DNA of 64,000 bases from Chrysomallon squamiferum (GCA_012295275.1 CM022665.1:19215150-19279149), one strand, 5' to 3'. Shown: positions 24,999 to 38,520, counted from the stretch's first letter. Notes: generated from the sequence alone by a model not told the origin. Numbers and translations are program-made.

Positions 24999-26810
24999 CT
25001 TTACAAAATTATAAAAACATATATTTATTAATGAAAACAGTGTCAGATAAATGCAAATGGAAAACAGACATTATGGCGTTATTTAAACAGTTAGGAGCCA
25101 GTTACTTTTAATGCTAAAGTGTTTTAACGACAATAAATTATAAACAATGAACACAAAAAAAATAAGAAAATTTTGCTGCTGTTGTTGTTATTATAAAAAG
25201 TATTATTGTATACACTTAGTCTACCTGCATACCTGCATACCTAATTTGACAAAATGAGGGAAGAAATCAAAATAAAATATTGCCTCCATATGATAGCGAT
25301 CTACAGTTGCTGGTTTTTTTTTTTTTTTTGAAAAGCTAAGCTAAATACTGAGCTATAATTAGTTAAACCTCATTTCTAAATAGATTTGTTGAAAATTATT
25401 AACGATATTCATTGATCTTTGACGCTGTATTTCAGAAACGATCTGGATCTAGGTTACGGTTTAGAGATAAGGGCACAACCAAGCATTAACAAGTGCTAAT
25501 ACAAATCTGAATACGTTTATGTATTTTTATTTATTTGAGTTTCACCAGGTACAACGAATCCAGAAATGTTTACTCATTTGTTTTATTTCCTAAAAGTAAA
25601 AACTAAGTAATTGCTAAAATTACATCGATGATTATAAACATGTATAATTGCCATATACAATTTTTTTTTTATTAATTAAAAGGTATATTCATACTTATTT
25701 TTCAAAATATATTGTGCCTTTTATGGTGAATATGTTTATAATTATTTCGTATTACAAAGGCTGAGAAATTATATTATAAATATACATGCGTGCAAATATA
25801 TGCATACACTGGTTTACATGCATACATACATACATACATACATACACATACACACATACACACATACATGTACATGTTTGCACAGATACATAAATAGTCA
25901 TAATGAAATGAATTAAATGTATTTAATGCAAAATATATGTCAAAAAATTCCCGGTCTTGTTAACTTGAAGAAAACAAATAATTATTTGAGCCAATTAATA
26001 CTCACATTAAAATCTGTTTCTATACCCTTCATTACATTCTCAGAACATCAGTTGTTTGATTTAGCCAAGAACATATTATTAGCGAAATTAAAGTGTCTCT
26101 TCTTAACTGTGAGGTTTTATTAAATGTCCACTTATTCATCTGACATTAAATTAAAACAAAAATAAAGTAAAATAAAAAAAATAACACTTAATAAAATTCT
26201 AATATCTAGACAGAACACAGAATTTACTTTTAGTTTATCATTTTATTTTTATTTGTGCCTATGTATGTGTATGTATATGTGTTTGTTTATACGTTTGTGT
26301 ATTATAATTAATACATATTCATGTGTATCACTTAAAGGGAATACTACTACTAATAATAATAATAATAGTAATAATAATAATAAAGAAAAGTAAGAAATAA
26401 CAAAATAATAATAAAATATAATTTTCTTTTTTCTTCTTTCATTATAATTTCATTCTCTTTGACACTTACACACGTTTGTCAAAAGAAAGCGTCGTGACCA
26501 CAAAATGAAAATGTTAAAGATTGTTTTAACCATCACCGCCTGTGTGAAGCAGACAGCACATCACAATTATTAGTGTGGCTGACAAGGTAAATACCATTCT
26601 GTGTTCTGAGAGAAGCACTGTCCCCATAGTTTATTAACATAGTATTCATGGTATTCGAAAATAATGTGTTTAATTATGCGTCATCTTCGTATCTATTTTA
26701 TTTTTATTATTATTATTACTACTATTATTATTAATATATTTTTTATATTTATATTATTTTATATTTTTTATTATTACTATATTATTGTTGTTATTTTTAT
26801 TATTATTATT

Positions 26811-26850
<40 letters not shown>

Positions 26851-26939
26851 CATTTATTATTAGCATTTATTTAATACATTTTTGGCGTGTTCTATAGGTG
26901 GCCACTTTTTCTTTGTCGTCTCTTTATCAAAGAAGATTT

Positions 26940-27185
26940 TTTTCATTTTTGCCATTTCCAGGTGATACCAGCTCAGTGCACAACGGCCCCTTTGTAATTC
27001 CTACACTGTATCTGCTTTACACCTCTTTCAGTTTAAGGGCTTCATTTCTTTTTTCTATATAGGCTGCCTCTATTAATTCTCTAATACTTTTCATAATTCT
27101 GTCTCTGTCAACCCTGTGCACGTACCTTGTTTCTTTCATTAAATGAAATTCTAACCCAAAATCTCCGATTACTTGGTGACACTAT
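26940..27185 (-). mobile_element. Degenerate retroelement fragment related to the copy near 38.3-38.5 kb
   Basis: On the minus strand the sequence gggttagaatttc resembles a Pol III B box, but no A box is visible. Further on, the block gaaatgaagccctt...ctgaaagagg matches the corresponding block of the 38-kb element. The translation IRELIEAAYIEKRNEAL resembles the C-terminal part of retroelement proteins, so it could be either a SINE body or a LINE/Penelope-like fragment. Confidence 0.35.
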
Positions 27186-28065
27186 CTTTTTCTTAGACCT
27201 GGAAATAACAATGAAGAACTCTGAAGTTTTTTTATTTTGAAACATTAAGACCATTTCTTGTAAATAAAATAATTCCATAAAGAAACATTTCACTCCACCC
27301 CCACCTTAAATTAGTTTGTTAACATTCGAACGGTCAAAATATCGGGGTCTACAACTTTGCATAGTTTTTTCTTATTCTGAACCAGTTCTGAAGTTATGGT
27401 GCCTGTAGTAACTGATAATTTCAGATATGTGCGCTGTGTAACGTGGACAGCTTATAACATGGCATTACGTCACACTCCTTCAGATTTGTCTTTAATGCGA
27501 TGATCCTTCACGGTGTACGGGGATATAAATGTCTTTCTGCCGCATATGACCGGTGATCGATACAACTATTACACCACGCTTGCCGAAGCCCCACAAAAAT
27601 GTCAACCACGTGTTAACAGTAAACTAAAATTCTTTCAATTAGTTATTGCGAAATCCATTGATTGTTAATTGAATCTACCGGCATAGATTCCTCATTTATT
27701 CCTTCTACATAAGAACAGTGCGGCATGAATGTATTAAAAATGTATAGCCTAAGATTCCTTAAGTGCTCGTGCGCACAAATACCTACAGATATATTCAGTT
27801 TCAGAGGCAAATACATATGGATAAAAATAAAAAGACAGAGATAGAGGAATGGGTACTTTTTTTTTATTTATATGAAGTACGACTGAAATAATAATTGGAC
27901 ATAAATTACTTTAATTTATTCGACGTGTATTTCCTGTCATGTTCACTGTATGCAGCGACCGCCACTCACGGAGACAGTATATATAGTTCTGCCACCACAC
28001 GGAGACAGTATATATTTTTTTTCTTTTTTTTTTATAGTGTCTTTTTTTTTTTGAACTGATTTTAA

Positions 28066-28101
<36 letters not shown>

Positions 28102-28423
28102 CTCTTCATATAGTGTTTGATTTAAAGAAAACGAATTTTGGAAAGTAAAATAGCTTCGTATTACATATATTTTTCTTTAGTATCTATAGATTTTTTTTTT
28201 TACCAATTTCCTTATTGCATTTTAGTTATATATACTGAATAATAATATTGCATACAACTGTTTGCTTATTTTTCCAAAAACACCTACGTACAAAATTGTA
28301 ATTTCCTCCTTTAAATAAATTACTTTTAATTATTTTCTTCCCTCTCTCAGCCTTTTTGCATGTGAAATGCTTTTGCAGTGTAATAATTGAGGCAAGAATG
28401 ATTGAAACAGCAAAACTAGCATT

Positions 28424-28445
28424 CATTTATTTATTTATTTATTTA
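28424..28445. repeat. Short (ATTT)n in arm A
   Basis: About five ATTT units, at the position homologous to the (AAAT)n tract of about twelve units at 42388-42436 in arm B. Confidence 0.8.
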
Positions 28446-29382
28446 ATTATCAACGATGATATTATTCTTATTAATAGTAGTAGGAGTCGTAGCAAGTCAT
28501 TACTAGTTGTAGTACAGTGGCAGTACACTGTATTAGTAGTATTAATAGTAGTAGAAGTAGTAGTAGTAGTGGTGAAAATATTTCAGAATGTAAAGTTAAG
28601 TGCATAGTCATTTCCGTTTCACTGTGCATCCACTTGAACCAAATCATGGCTATTTGACAATAACAGCAGAGTTAATATGTTTTGACTTACAGTATTAGAA
28701 AATATGGCAGAAGGAATTAAATTAGCTGAACTGCCTATAATTAATTACTTGCATCTTTCTGTTTTCTCAGTCTTTTAATGTAAAAAAAAAAAAAGATGAA
28801 GAAGAAGAAAAGAAGATAAGAAAAAAGTTAGAAAATTCTTAAAAGAAGTGCAAATAAATAGATAAAAGTTTTGATATGAATATCAAATTCTATTTACATT
28901 ATGTTTACTATTGCTCTAACCTAGCAGACTGTGAATTTGGAACAAATAAACTATTAAAGTAATGTTTGTGACTGACTACGTGTGTTTTCAAATAATTACT
29001 ACATGCCAGAGATCGATTAATTATCGATTAAGATTACTGAATAAAAAGAAAAATTATTAAACGATCATAAATTACTTTTAAATTTAGCAAATACGCTAAA
29101 TAAACAAATATGTTCGCAAATAATTGAATGTACTAGAATTTAAGGATAAATGTATTTATTAAATAATTAAATCAGTTTCCAGGTGAATCAGATTTTTGGA
29201 GTAAACTATATTCAAAATTTTATAGTCACATGATACTGTGCCAAATTTGGAGGGTTCGAACATGAAGTTTACACATCAGTGCATTTCATTAATAGCTTGT
29301 GAATCCACCAGTGGCGCGAGGACATTGGACACGTCTCTGTCTCATCCTGTTGCTGAGGCATCTGAAGATGTGTTCTGCCTCT

Positions 29383-30115
29383 CTAACACAAGAACTGACT
29401 CACATCATGCAGACTGGCGAGAGGAGCATGATGATCCGGTACTTGCCTGTCCAACTCACTCCAGACATGCTTTACAGGAGCCAAGACAGGCGAATTCGCT
29501 GGCCAATCCACCTAACGACACTTTTGCTCGTAAAGTATTGCGGCACGACGCGGAGAATCAGTAGCGACAGAATCTAGTTCTCATAACAGACTGGCGTCAT
29601 ATTGTCATTCACAGCATAAAGACGGGTCATATGGTGGCTAGAAATCCCGCCTCATGCTACCATTCTGCCTCGATCATAATGCTAACACTGACATCAGCAA
29701 AGTGCTCTCCTGGATGAGTGTAGACTGAAGAGAACTTTCCCCAATGAATATACCGCCATCCCACTTAACGACTGCACCAGTTGCGTCTGACGATTCTCTG
29801 TCGTGGTAGTAATGCTGGTCGAACAATCTGGCTACGGCAAACGACTGGCTCTCAGGCGATTGTGTGCTGTCTATTTAGACACTAGAGACCCTGTTGTAGC
29901 CAGCAGATTGTCACATAATTGGCATGTAGTGATCGTGTGTAGGTCGTCTCGTTTTATAGTGAACAGAATTCATTGCGTTGAAGCATTGCCAAAGTCTACC
30001 AGCGAAACTGCTACTGACACGAAGTCTCAGAACAAGATTTTGTTTGTATGATGACATCCTGAAACCAAGCAAAAACCTTTTCTCGATCTTCATTAGTCAG
30101 TTGGCGTCGCACCAT
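29383..30115 (-). pseudogene. Tc1/mariner-like transposase fossil, copy A
   Basis: The minus strand starts at 30115 with MVRRQLTNEDREKVFAWFQD, a typical Tc1-type N-terminus. It passes through VYTHPGEHFADVS, shared with copy C, then RVVPQYF. After a one-base frameshift it gives the C-terminal WPANSPVLAPVKHVWSELDR segment around the last DDE catalytic position. The stop lies at 29383-29385. Several stops and frameshifts show it is inactive. It is the longest of three copies here. Confidence 0.85.
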
Positions 30116-30929
30116 CATGTTGAACGTGTACAGTAGGTTTACATAAGCTCCATTTATAGAGAAATTATGCACGATGGACTTGAAATGCATGCAAATGAAG
30201 CGATTTATGAAAAAGTGACTACGTCATTGAAACTTAATTCATTTTTGGATTGCTTCGGCATAATTTCGTTAATGTGGAATAATGTACAGTATGACATTAC
30301 GATCTAAATAGCAAAATGAACTTTCAGAAAATAATGCTGAAAAAAATCGTCTGACACTTAAATTGTTTTGATTAGCATATACTGAAAATGAAGTGTGGAA
30401 ACAAAATTAGTAGACGAAGTGATGATAATTTAAAGTAATTCAGTTTTGTTCAAATTATACTAACGAACATCTTATTCAAACTCAGATATAAAAGAGAAGA
30501 ACTGATAAAAGTGAAGATTGTTGTTTCGAGGTCATAGGATGGTCATAATGTTTATGTGATCTGATTACAAATAAATTTCACAAATATGCCCTCGTTTAAA
30601 TGAAAGTATAGACTGTTAGAATGTGAACTAATTATTTGATTTTTCTCATATTTTACTACCCTTTTCAAACAAGAGTTAGCCCAAGATAAAGATAGCAATA
30701 TATAATATCTCCTCCCTGCTTACATGTGAAGGTGGAAAGAAGTTAATACACAACAGCTTAGATTTGCCTATGATAGATACTGTTGATATTGCTATCTGCT
30801 TAGGACTTTCACCGTAGTCGTGGAGCATAAACTGGCTAATTCACACTACAGTTTCATTGTTTTCTTTTCTCACCTCGAACTCAGATTTGAGAATGTTGTC
30901 GTTTTTTTACTGATACAAAATCATGTAGT

Positions 30930-31314
30930 CATGAAAATTACCTTTGAAACTTTTGCCAAGGAGCATCAGGAAAAATACTGGATACAATGTTGTTACACCC
31001 ATCATTTTCTGAATCTGCTGACACTTTTCACATGACTTGTCCAAAATCCTTCAAAATAACTGCTCGCAATTTCGTTTTAAGAATTCCACTGTGAGCACTA
31101 TGAAGTTCCTCCACAATTCGTAAATAAAGTTTGGCCCCACATCAAGCATTTCTTGTTAATTTTTAGTTCATCTTGTTAATGTTAAGTTTATCTGCAATGC
31201 TGACTTTTGTTGTCTTGTACCAACCAGTCTGGGTCGTCTAATACTTTTGACAATATTAATTAGTATGCGCTCATTTTGTGATAAATTGAATATATATATA
31301 TATATATATACACT

Positions 31315-31355
<41 letters not shown>

Positions 31356-31740
31356 TGTGACATTTTTCCGTCTGTACAGATTTCAGAGGCAGTCAACAAA
31401 GTTCGTATGCATTTGCATTACTTTCAGAGTTTTTATATACTATTTCGTAATATGAACTGCTAGGGAAATGGCCCACCGTTGCAAACTAGCTGCTGTTCAA
31501 GATTATCTAAATCCTTTGTCTTTGATTTTACTGTAATTAGTATGTCATCACTGTAACTACGCCTGGTAATCCTTCAAGCATCTGTTCCATTGTTGTTCGA
31601 ATATAGCCAGTTTTATTTACAACTGGGTAAATTGGTCTTGTCCTTTCAGTGAAGTCAACTGGTTCAAGAATGCCTTCAGTTTCATCGTCAACACGTTTAC
31701 GTAATGAGTAAGGTACTGAACGAGCTTTTACTACATATTG
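30930..31740 (-). mobile_element. Ty3/gypsy-like LTR retrotransposon fossil (RT and integrase pieces)
   Basis: On the minus strand, 31,740-31,500 reads KARSVPYSLRKRVDDE, ILEPVDFTER and TMEQMLEGLPGV, matching the N-terminal and central reverse-transcriptase segments of Ty3/gypsy polyproteins; the catalytic part between them is deleted. Then 31,135-30,930 gives ELHSAHSGILKTK and, in another frame, CEKCQQIQKMMG and PWQKFQ, the zinc-binding HHCC end of integrase. The RT-before-integrase order is that of Ty3/gypsy. RNase H is not seen and a TA-rich microsatellite (31,288-31,352) sits between. No LTRs were found. Stops and frameshifts make it inactive. Confidence 0.8.
31288..31352. repeat. (TA)n in two blocks with a duplicated border
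   Basis: Two TA blocks, each followed by cactgtga, suggesting local duplication inside the retrotransposon remnant. Confidence 0.85.
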
Positions 31741-32568
31741 TGAAAGAATACATATCCTATGGTGATGATTGTTATTATTTTTAGTGACAGTGGTAGTCTT
31801 GGTGGTTGTGATAGAAATAAAAGTAGTGATAATGTTGTTAGGGTAGTAGTGATAGAAGTGAAAGTAGTAGTGATAGTGCAGTATTGTAATTGTGATAGAA
31901 GTAAAAGTAGTAGTGATAGTGGTTGTTAGAGTGGTGGTGATAGAAATAAAAGTAGTGATAATGGTAATATTGGCGGTTGTGATAAAAGTAAAAGTAGTAA
32001 TGATAGTGGGAGTATTGTTGTTGTTGTTGTTTTTGTTTGTTTTTGTTTTTCTTTCGTTGTTGTTTTGGAGGATTTCTGTTTTGTTTTTGTCATTGTAGAT
32101 GCATCTATTTTTATAATAATAATAATAATAATAAACAAATAAAAATAAATAAATAAATAACGAAAAAAATGAATAGTAATACTGATGACGATAAATAAAT
32201 AAACATAATATATCGGGACTATAATAATTTTAATAGAGATGGTATATAAATTATGGGTGTAAAACTGGTTACGAGTTTAGGCTCATTAATAATTACGTTT
32301 TTAATCTAACTGATGCGGACGTCTGTTGATTAGGTTACTATTTATAGAACATGGTTGAAACTGCACCATTCATGTTATCAGTAAAGCTGGTATTAATAAT
32401 ACAATGTTTGTAATTCGACACGTATAGCGTAAATTTGTTTGCTTAGTAATATAATAGTGTTAAGAAATCTGGTCACAGCGAAATAAACTTATTGCATTAT
32501 AATACGTTCAAGCAACTTGGTGCTACCTAAAAATTAAAATTGAAGTTTGAGAGAATTTAAAAAAAGTC

Positions 32569-32628
<60 letters not shown>

Positions 32629-33709
32629 TTTGCTGTTGAAGAACATTTACACTTAATGAGAAAAATCGGTTCCTTTTTAATGTCTTTGTTTTTTAGTTAT
32701 TATTTTCTTCTTCTTCTGCTTCCTTTCTTCTTCTTCCTATTATTTTTATTATCATTATTATTATCAAAAGTCTAGAGCCGGCCCCTTTATTACTATTGCT
32801 ACAACTGTTACTACTGTTACTACTGTATTACTTTATATAATAAACTTCTTCAGCGCAAGAAAGCATATTGCAAAGCACACAAATCAGTACTTTGCATGTC
32901 ACAATATGGCTTCAGCTTAACTCGTGAATAAATCTACTTTGAATAAATAATCTGTTTTATAATTGCAGTTTGTCTGAAAATGGAACTGATAACACGCCAT
33001 TTGATTCAAAGTGAATGGCAAATTGGGGTCTAAAATTTCAGCCGGAAAAAACAGTCCAAAAAGAGCAACGTAATCCCGAAACGTAAAAGAATCAAATAAA
33101 ACTAAAGATTTTAAGCCTTATTAAAATCTTCTCAGAATCTACGAAATATATAAACATAAACTGGAAATAACGGAAAGAGAAAAATAAAAGCTGAACATGT
33201 ATATATTTTCAGTTTCCTGTTTTTTCTTTTTCCATTATTTCCAAACTGATGGACTATCACTTATATTTTTGGGTAACCCGGTTCATGATAAAGTTTATAT
33301 AACAAACATAGTTTTAAATAAATATAAATTATTATTAATAAACTGTCTTCCAGTTTAATCATCTTATCTTTTATTCGTTTATACAAAGGTGAGCGCGTTT
33401 GCTGGATTACGAAGAGTTTATCAATGAATTTTTATGTTTTATATGTTTAGATTTATTTATTTAATTTTTTGTTCATTTTAATTCTAACAACAACAGCAAC
33501 ACTGTTTTTGGAAAATTAACATTACGAAGAAAAACTCAGTGTGGCAAACCAATGTGTTTTCGATGCCAATAGCGAAAAAAAAATACAAATAATAAAAATA
33601 TAAATTTTTGAAACCATCAGTCTCAAAAATTTTGAAACAGAAGAAACTTTAGAGTTATCTTCCTTTGATCGATTTACATGTTTTTTTTGTGTTTTTTCCA
33701 CTGGTGTTT

Positions 33710-33745
<36 letters not shown>

Positions 33746-35122
33746 TAATAATGTGATTTTAAATAATAGAAATGAATATACCATGAAACTTAAATGTTTG
33801 CTTAGAATTTTTAATTTGCTATGTAAGGTCGTCATAATTTCAGTTTTCATTAGTTCTTTTTAAAAGTATATATTTATTTATTTTACACTATTTAATATTA
33901 TTTAAGTTGTATTTCAGTATATATATTAATTTTATATTATTTCATTTAAAATCTCAAAATGCCATGTAATTTTATTTTATTATTTATTCTTATTTTATTG
34001 AATGTTTGTTTATTTACTCTATTTTATTTTCTCATCTAATTTATTCACTTACTGCCACTACTACAGTTGTTGTTGTTATTACAACTATTGTTGTGAAATA
34101 CTTCAAATCACTCCAGTCAAACAACAGACAGGCACATATTTAACCTGCAGGTTTTATTAACAAGAAATTATGTTAATGGAATTACCTCTGTACAGATTAG
34201 AGGTTATTATTTTCTTTACAGAATAAATATAATTAAATAAACAACAGCAACAACAACAACAACCAATAATAATAGTAATGATGATGATGATGATGATATG
34301 ATGATAAATGGTGTGTACGTGTTTGTATGTGTGTTAGAATGTGTGTTCCATATGTGTTTGTTTACAACTAGATTAAATATGAAACAGCTAAAAGCTTTCA
34401 GTTCTTATTGCACAAAATAATATATATTTTGAACACTGATCATTATAATCTAATTCAGTTCATTAATACACTGAAACAGAAATGAGAAATTTCTTGCAAG
34501 TTATGTATTCGTGTCAATTTTAGAAACAATTAGAAATGTATTGTTATTAATGTAAATGAAAAACGTTTGTGTTTTTGTTTTTTTCATTTTCTTTTCTTTC
34601 TTTTTTTCTTTTTTCATTTTTCTTCATAATTATTAAATAATGATTATGATGATGATGATGATGATGATGATGGTGTTGGTAGTGATTATGATGATGATGG
34701 TGATAAGATAAACATTTCTACTACTATTACTATTACTACTCTACAGTACCAGTCCCTCTAAACACTACATATAATATATTTATGTTGTTGTTTGTTGGTC
34801 ACGTTATTAGATAAACACTGATTCCGCAGCCTAGCACTAACTGGTATTTTTAATTAATGTTTTAATAAGATTTTCCAATAACGTAGCGAATATATATGCT
34901 CATCAGTTCGAAAGTATATCATCAAAAACTGTAATTAATGCATACATAATTCATTTGAACACTATCGATTTCCAGTAGTCATAATTAATATTTCGCAGCC
35001 GATCATAGTGTACAGGCATATTATTTAGCTGTTATGATGAGTAAAATGATATACATATGTATAATGTTTCAGTTTTAACAAGCAATTTTTGTGGATATAT
35101 TAATTCTAAATATTAAAACACA

Positions 35123-35125
<3 letters not shown>
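31741..35125. other. AT-rich intergenic DNA, no gene
   Basis: Holds imperfect purine/GT repeats of the type gtgatagaagtaaaagtagta (about 31,790-32,010), an AAT tract (32,570-32,626), a T run (33,711-33,744) and GATGAT repeats (34,276-34,303 and 34,646-34,672). Confidence 0.6.
32570..32626. repeat. (AAT)n microsatellite
   Basis: About 19 uninterrupted AAT units. Confidence 0.95.

Positions 35126-35205
<80 letters not shown>
35126..35205. repeat. (GA)n tract, 80 bp
   Basis: About 40 uninterrupted GA dinucleotides; all purine on one strand. Confidence 0.97.
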
Positions 35206-35209
<4 letters not shown>

Positions 35210-35701
35210 GAAAAGACAACATCAACAGATAACAACAAATAATAAAAGAGGAAAATGTAATACCAATAGTAGTAGTAATGTAATATAATAGCAATAGTAA
35301 TAACAGTCACAATAATAGTAATATTACTGATAGTAGCAGTAGTAGTAATAATAATGGTACGTCCGTATTAACAGAAGTAATAATAGTGATTGTAGTAATA
35401 ATAGTGGTAGCAGTCATAGTAATAATAGTAGTAGTATTTGTTTGTTTTTGGTTTTTATTTTGTTTTCTTTTTTTCTTTTTTTCTTTTTTTTTTTTCTTAT
35501 TTATTTTTTCTTTTTTCGTGATTTTTTTTGTTTTTGTTTTTTCTTTTTTGTAAGAAAGAAACGATTTCCAAGAATACAGAAGCTTATTAATGTTGTCATA
35601 GCAACTGAGAATTTCTGCACTTAGAAGAACGTTAGTCATAAGTTTATTTTCAGCTAGAACAGATCCGGACGCCATCAGAAGCTCCAGTGAGGAGCTAATT
35701 G

Positions 35702-35748
35702 TGAGCGAACACGACCGAACCCGTTCATCATAGCGGTCGTGTTGCTCA
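35702..35748. repeat. 15-bp stem hairpin with one bulge
   Basis: TGAGC, a bulged G, then AACACGACCG pairs fully with CGGTCGTGTTGCTCA across a 16-base loop. It lies in a locally GC-richer patch (about 35,650-35,800). No tRNA or known small-RNA signature was seen. Confidence 0.85.
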
Positions 35749-36207
35749 TTCAGAAACAACCAGCTGATTACTTCGGTAGAACGTGCGAACTCTTTTTGTT
35801 GTTATTATTAGAGAAACTCCACTCCCTTTGTGCGATCGTTTCCTTAACAGAACATGAACAGAGACAAGATCAAAAGAATGACGTATTGTTAAATTATATA
35901 TATATATAAATACATATAAACATTTGTGTTTAAATAATGGATGGATGTTTATATATAAGTATTAAGATACATAATAACAGTATGGTCTGTCGTGCAGATG
36001 TTCCATAAATATGCATTGAAATATGTATTGAGATATACACACCTACTATTACGTAGGAAACATTCACGAATTTCTGTGTCATGAAAAAGACGTCAGAAGG
36101 ATTTGTGGTTTATGTCAGATACAAGTGAAGGTAGTTTCAGAACATTATTACAGTTGTTGTTTTATTATCATTATATTAAAAATACATAGCTAGAGAATTA
36201 GCGATAT

Positions 36208-36211
<4 letters not shown>

Positions 36212-36293
<82 letters not shown>
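36212..36293. repeat. (GA)n tract, 82 bp
   Basis: About 41 uninterrupted GA dinucleotides. Confidence 0.97.
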
Positions 36294-36294
<1 letters not shown>

Positions 36295-36930
36295 ATTTAA
36301 AGTATTTACAAAATAAAACCGATGAAAGATAAACATATATAAGAAATAGTTTTAAATATAATAGTAATTTTATTATTATGCAACTTTGGAAATTATTGCG
36401 TAGAAAAATAGAGTGAATTGCATGTTTACTCAAACACAGTGTATATATCTGAAATCGGAAACATTTCATGGCCTGAATAATATTTCTCTCACTGAAAAGA
36501 AACTATACCATTTTTAGTTAAATTTCATTATCTTTCTAGTCTTTCGAAATAATTAACATTCTTAATTAAAGCAAATATGTATATATATATTAAAGGAAAA
36601 GGGATCAGATCACAAACACACATCATTATCATCATCAGCAGCAGCAACAAGTCTGCATCCACAGACTGTGAAAAGTTTTGTTTTAATTAAATTTATTTTA
36701 TTATTATTATTATTATTATTATTTTATTATTATTATTATTTTTATTATTATTATTATTTTTATATATAAATCATGGAACTGTACTGGTAAAATTTCTTAC
36801 ATATGTAATATAGATTATTATTAATATGCCCTGAACTAAGTTGTTAAGCCACGTTCAGATATAATAGTATTCTGTTCGAGAAAATAGGTCAGCATGGTGT
36901 TAGGATCTTTTTTTTCCTCGTAAATAATAA

Positions 36931-37133
<203 letters not shown>

Positions 37134-38254
37134 TACACCCTAAGCGCCTGTGTCTATAACATAATAACGAAGTGAATACTGATCAATATTATAACATCAT
37201 TAAAATCAGTATATTCTGCTGTTTTGTGTTTGCTAACGCGGTGTTGATAACGACGGAGATGGTGGCTTTTTGCACGCGCATGGATCGATGCTGCTGGGAG
37301 TAAAGGTTCAGTGTGAGTCGTAGCGTGTTTCTCAACGGACTCCAGCCTCTGCCCGCATGAAAGAAAATGTATTGATTTATTCTACTGCATTGTGCCACGG
37401 GTCTGTTCGGTTAACGATGCTCTGCAAACGTGAATGAACGACCAGCGAATGAATGGAAGCTTGTGTGAATGAACGAACGAATGCAGGTCAATTGAAAAAA
37501 AAAAAAAAAAAAATGTATGGTGAATGAAAGAGACATGTATGAATGGTTTTATGCAGAAAAATAGTTCCGTCTAATTCATGAATCACATGAAAACTGGACA
37601 ATGTGTTAATCATTGGACCTGCGTAGCATTGCTTGATAAGGAAAACAAAACATGTACACTGTGTATTAATCAGGCCGGTATACTCATTGTCAGTACGACA
37701 AATAACCCAGTAGAAATATGGCAGGCTAGACTTCTGCAATGATGATTGTAAAACGGTGTTCATTTAGTTCATATAACACTGTATACTGAGACAAACAATG
37801 TATACAAAATAAATAAATAAATAAATAAAGAGTGCATGCATATGTGTGCGAACATAATCATGGCAAGAAACATTTTATACAAGTCAAAGAAGTAAACATT
37901 TCATACAAGTCATGTGGTATTGATTTATTTAAAATTAATAGATGGGAAAAGACCTGCCTGGTTTTAATATACCAATCTCTATCATATTTAGGATCACCGT
38001 GGTCTTGTAGCAAAATCTGTGAAACTCCCCCAAGTATTCCTTTTCTTTGATTATAGTGTACAACAGCTTTTTCGTCATCTTCTCTTTAACATCAAAGATA
38101 TGTCCTCTTTGGATAGCCATTATCAGGTTGCTCCGTTTTGTGTGGAATGGACAGTTCGTAATTCTCATCATGAATTTGCTTTACTTGTTCATTTCATATT
38201 GAACAACCACCAGACACCAGTTTGGATTGTCTTTCTTTATTTATTTCAGTAGGA
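37134..38254. other. Intergenic DNA, no gene recognised
   Basis: A CpG-containing patch lies at about 37,220-37,420. Open frames of 60-90 codons show no family resemblance. Confidence 0.5.
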
Positions 38255-38520
38255 AGCTCATATGCAGTGACCATCCTGAGGGGTGAGGTCGTGGAACCGA
38301 GCAATTCCTTTGATGGCTGGAGAAGCGGCAAACATCTCTTTCAACGTGAGGGCCTCATTTCTTCTTCTTTTTTTTTATATCGGAGGTACTGACATATACC
38401 GTGCCCCAGACGTTTTAACAAATGATAATAATCATAACAATTCGATTGTCCCTGGCGGGACTTGAACCCAAGGTTTCTGGATTAGGAGATCAGGCCACTT
38501 ACCAGTGCGCTACGGTAACC
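38255..38520 (-). mobile_element. tRNA-derived SINE-like element
   Basis: The minus strand from 38520 reads like a tRNA: an A-box-like tagcgcactgg at about 38512-38502, and an exact B box GGTTCAAGTCCC at 38468-38457. The arms do not pair well enough for a working tRNA. A body then follows with agaaatgaggccct and ttgaaagagatg, shared with the element near 27.0 kb, and the element ends in an AAATAAAT tail. Pol III promoter, body and simple tail are the SINE hallmarks. A tRNA pseudogene plus unrelated sequence is the alternative. Confidence 0.65.

Larger units (their letters stand above)
21726..26930. other. Intergenic DNA, microsatellites and two GC-richer patches
   Basis: No gene is supported. 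GC-richer patches lie at about 22,570-22,980 and 24,050-24,560; the second is open for 81 codons from 24,177 but resembles no family I know. Microsatellites include GT (23157-23199), ATT (about 24907-24998), ACAT-type repeats (about 25820-25868) and a T run (26813-26850). Confidence 0.45.
27874..30336 (+). repeat. Inverted duplication, arm A (2.46 kb)
   Basis: The whole arm is homologous, in reverse complement and the same order, to 41,535-43,110. Anchors are ggacataaattactttaattt with gcgaccgccactcacggaga (27.9-28.0 kb), tttactttccaaaattcg in reverse (about 28.13 kb), the cacctacgtacaaaa block (28.28 kb), ttgcatgtgaaatgc (28.36 kb), gatattattcttattaa (28.46 kb), the Tc1-like transposase (29.2-29.5 kb) and tcgttaatgtggaataatgt (30.27 kb). 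Arm A retains transposase sequence (about 29,545-30,140) and an unmatched stretch (about 28,500-29,150) absent from arm B. The flanks beyond the ends do not match. Confidence 0.85.

Noticed and set aside
35091-35294. Arg-Glu or Leu-Ser dipeptide repeat frames here and at other GA/CT tracts
   Set aside because: They are GA/CT dinucleotide repeats with no coding context.
35307-35759. 150-codon minus-strand frame, the longest outside the minisatellite
   Set aside because: Its middle and end are Lys- or Leu-rich low-complexity from T-rich and AAT-type repeats; no domain, and its start overlaps the hairpin patch.
38445-38520. Functional tRNA gene on the minus strand
   Set aside because: A and B boxes are present, but the acceptor and T arms do not pair properly; a tRNA-derived SINE head fits better.
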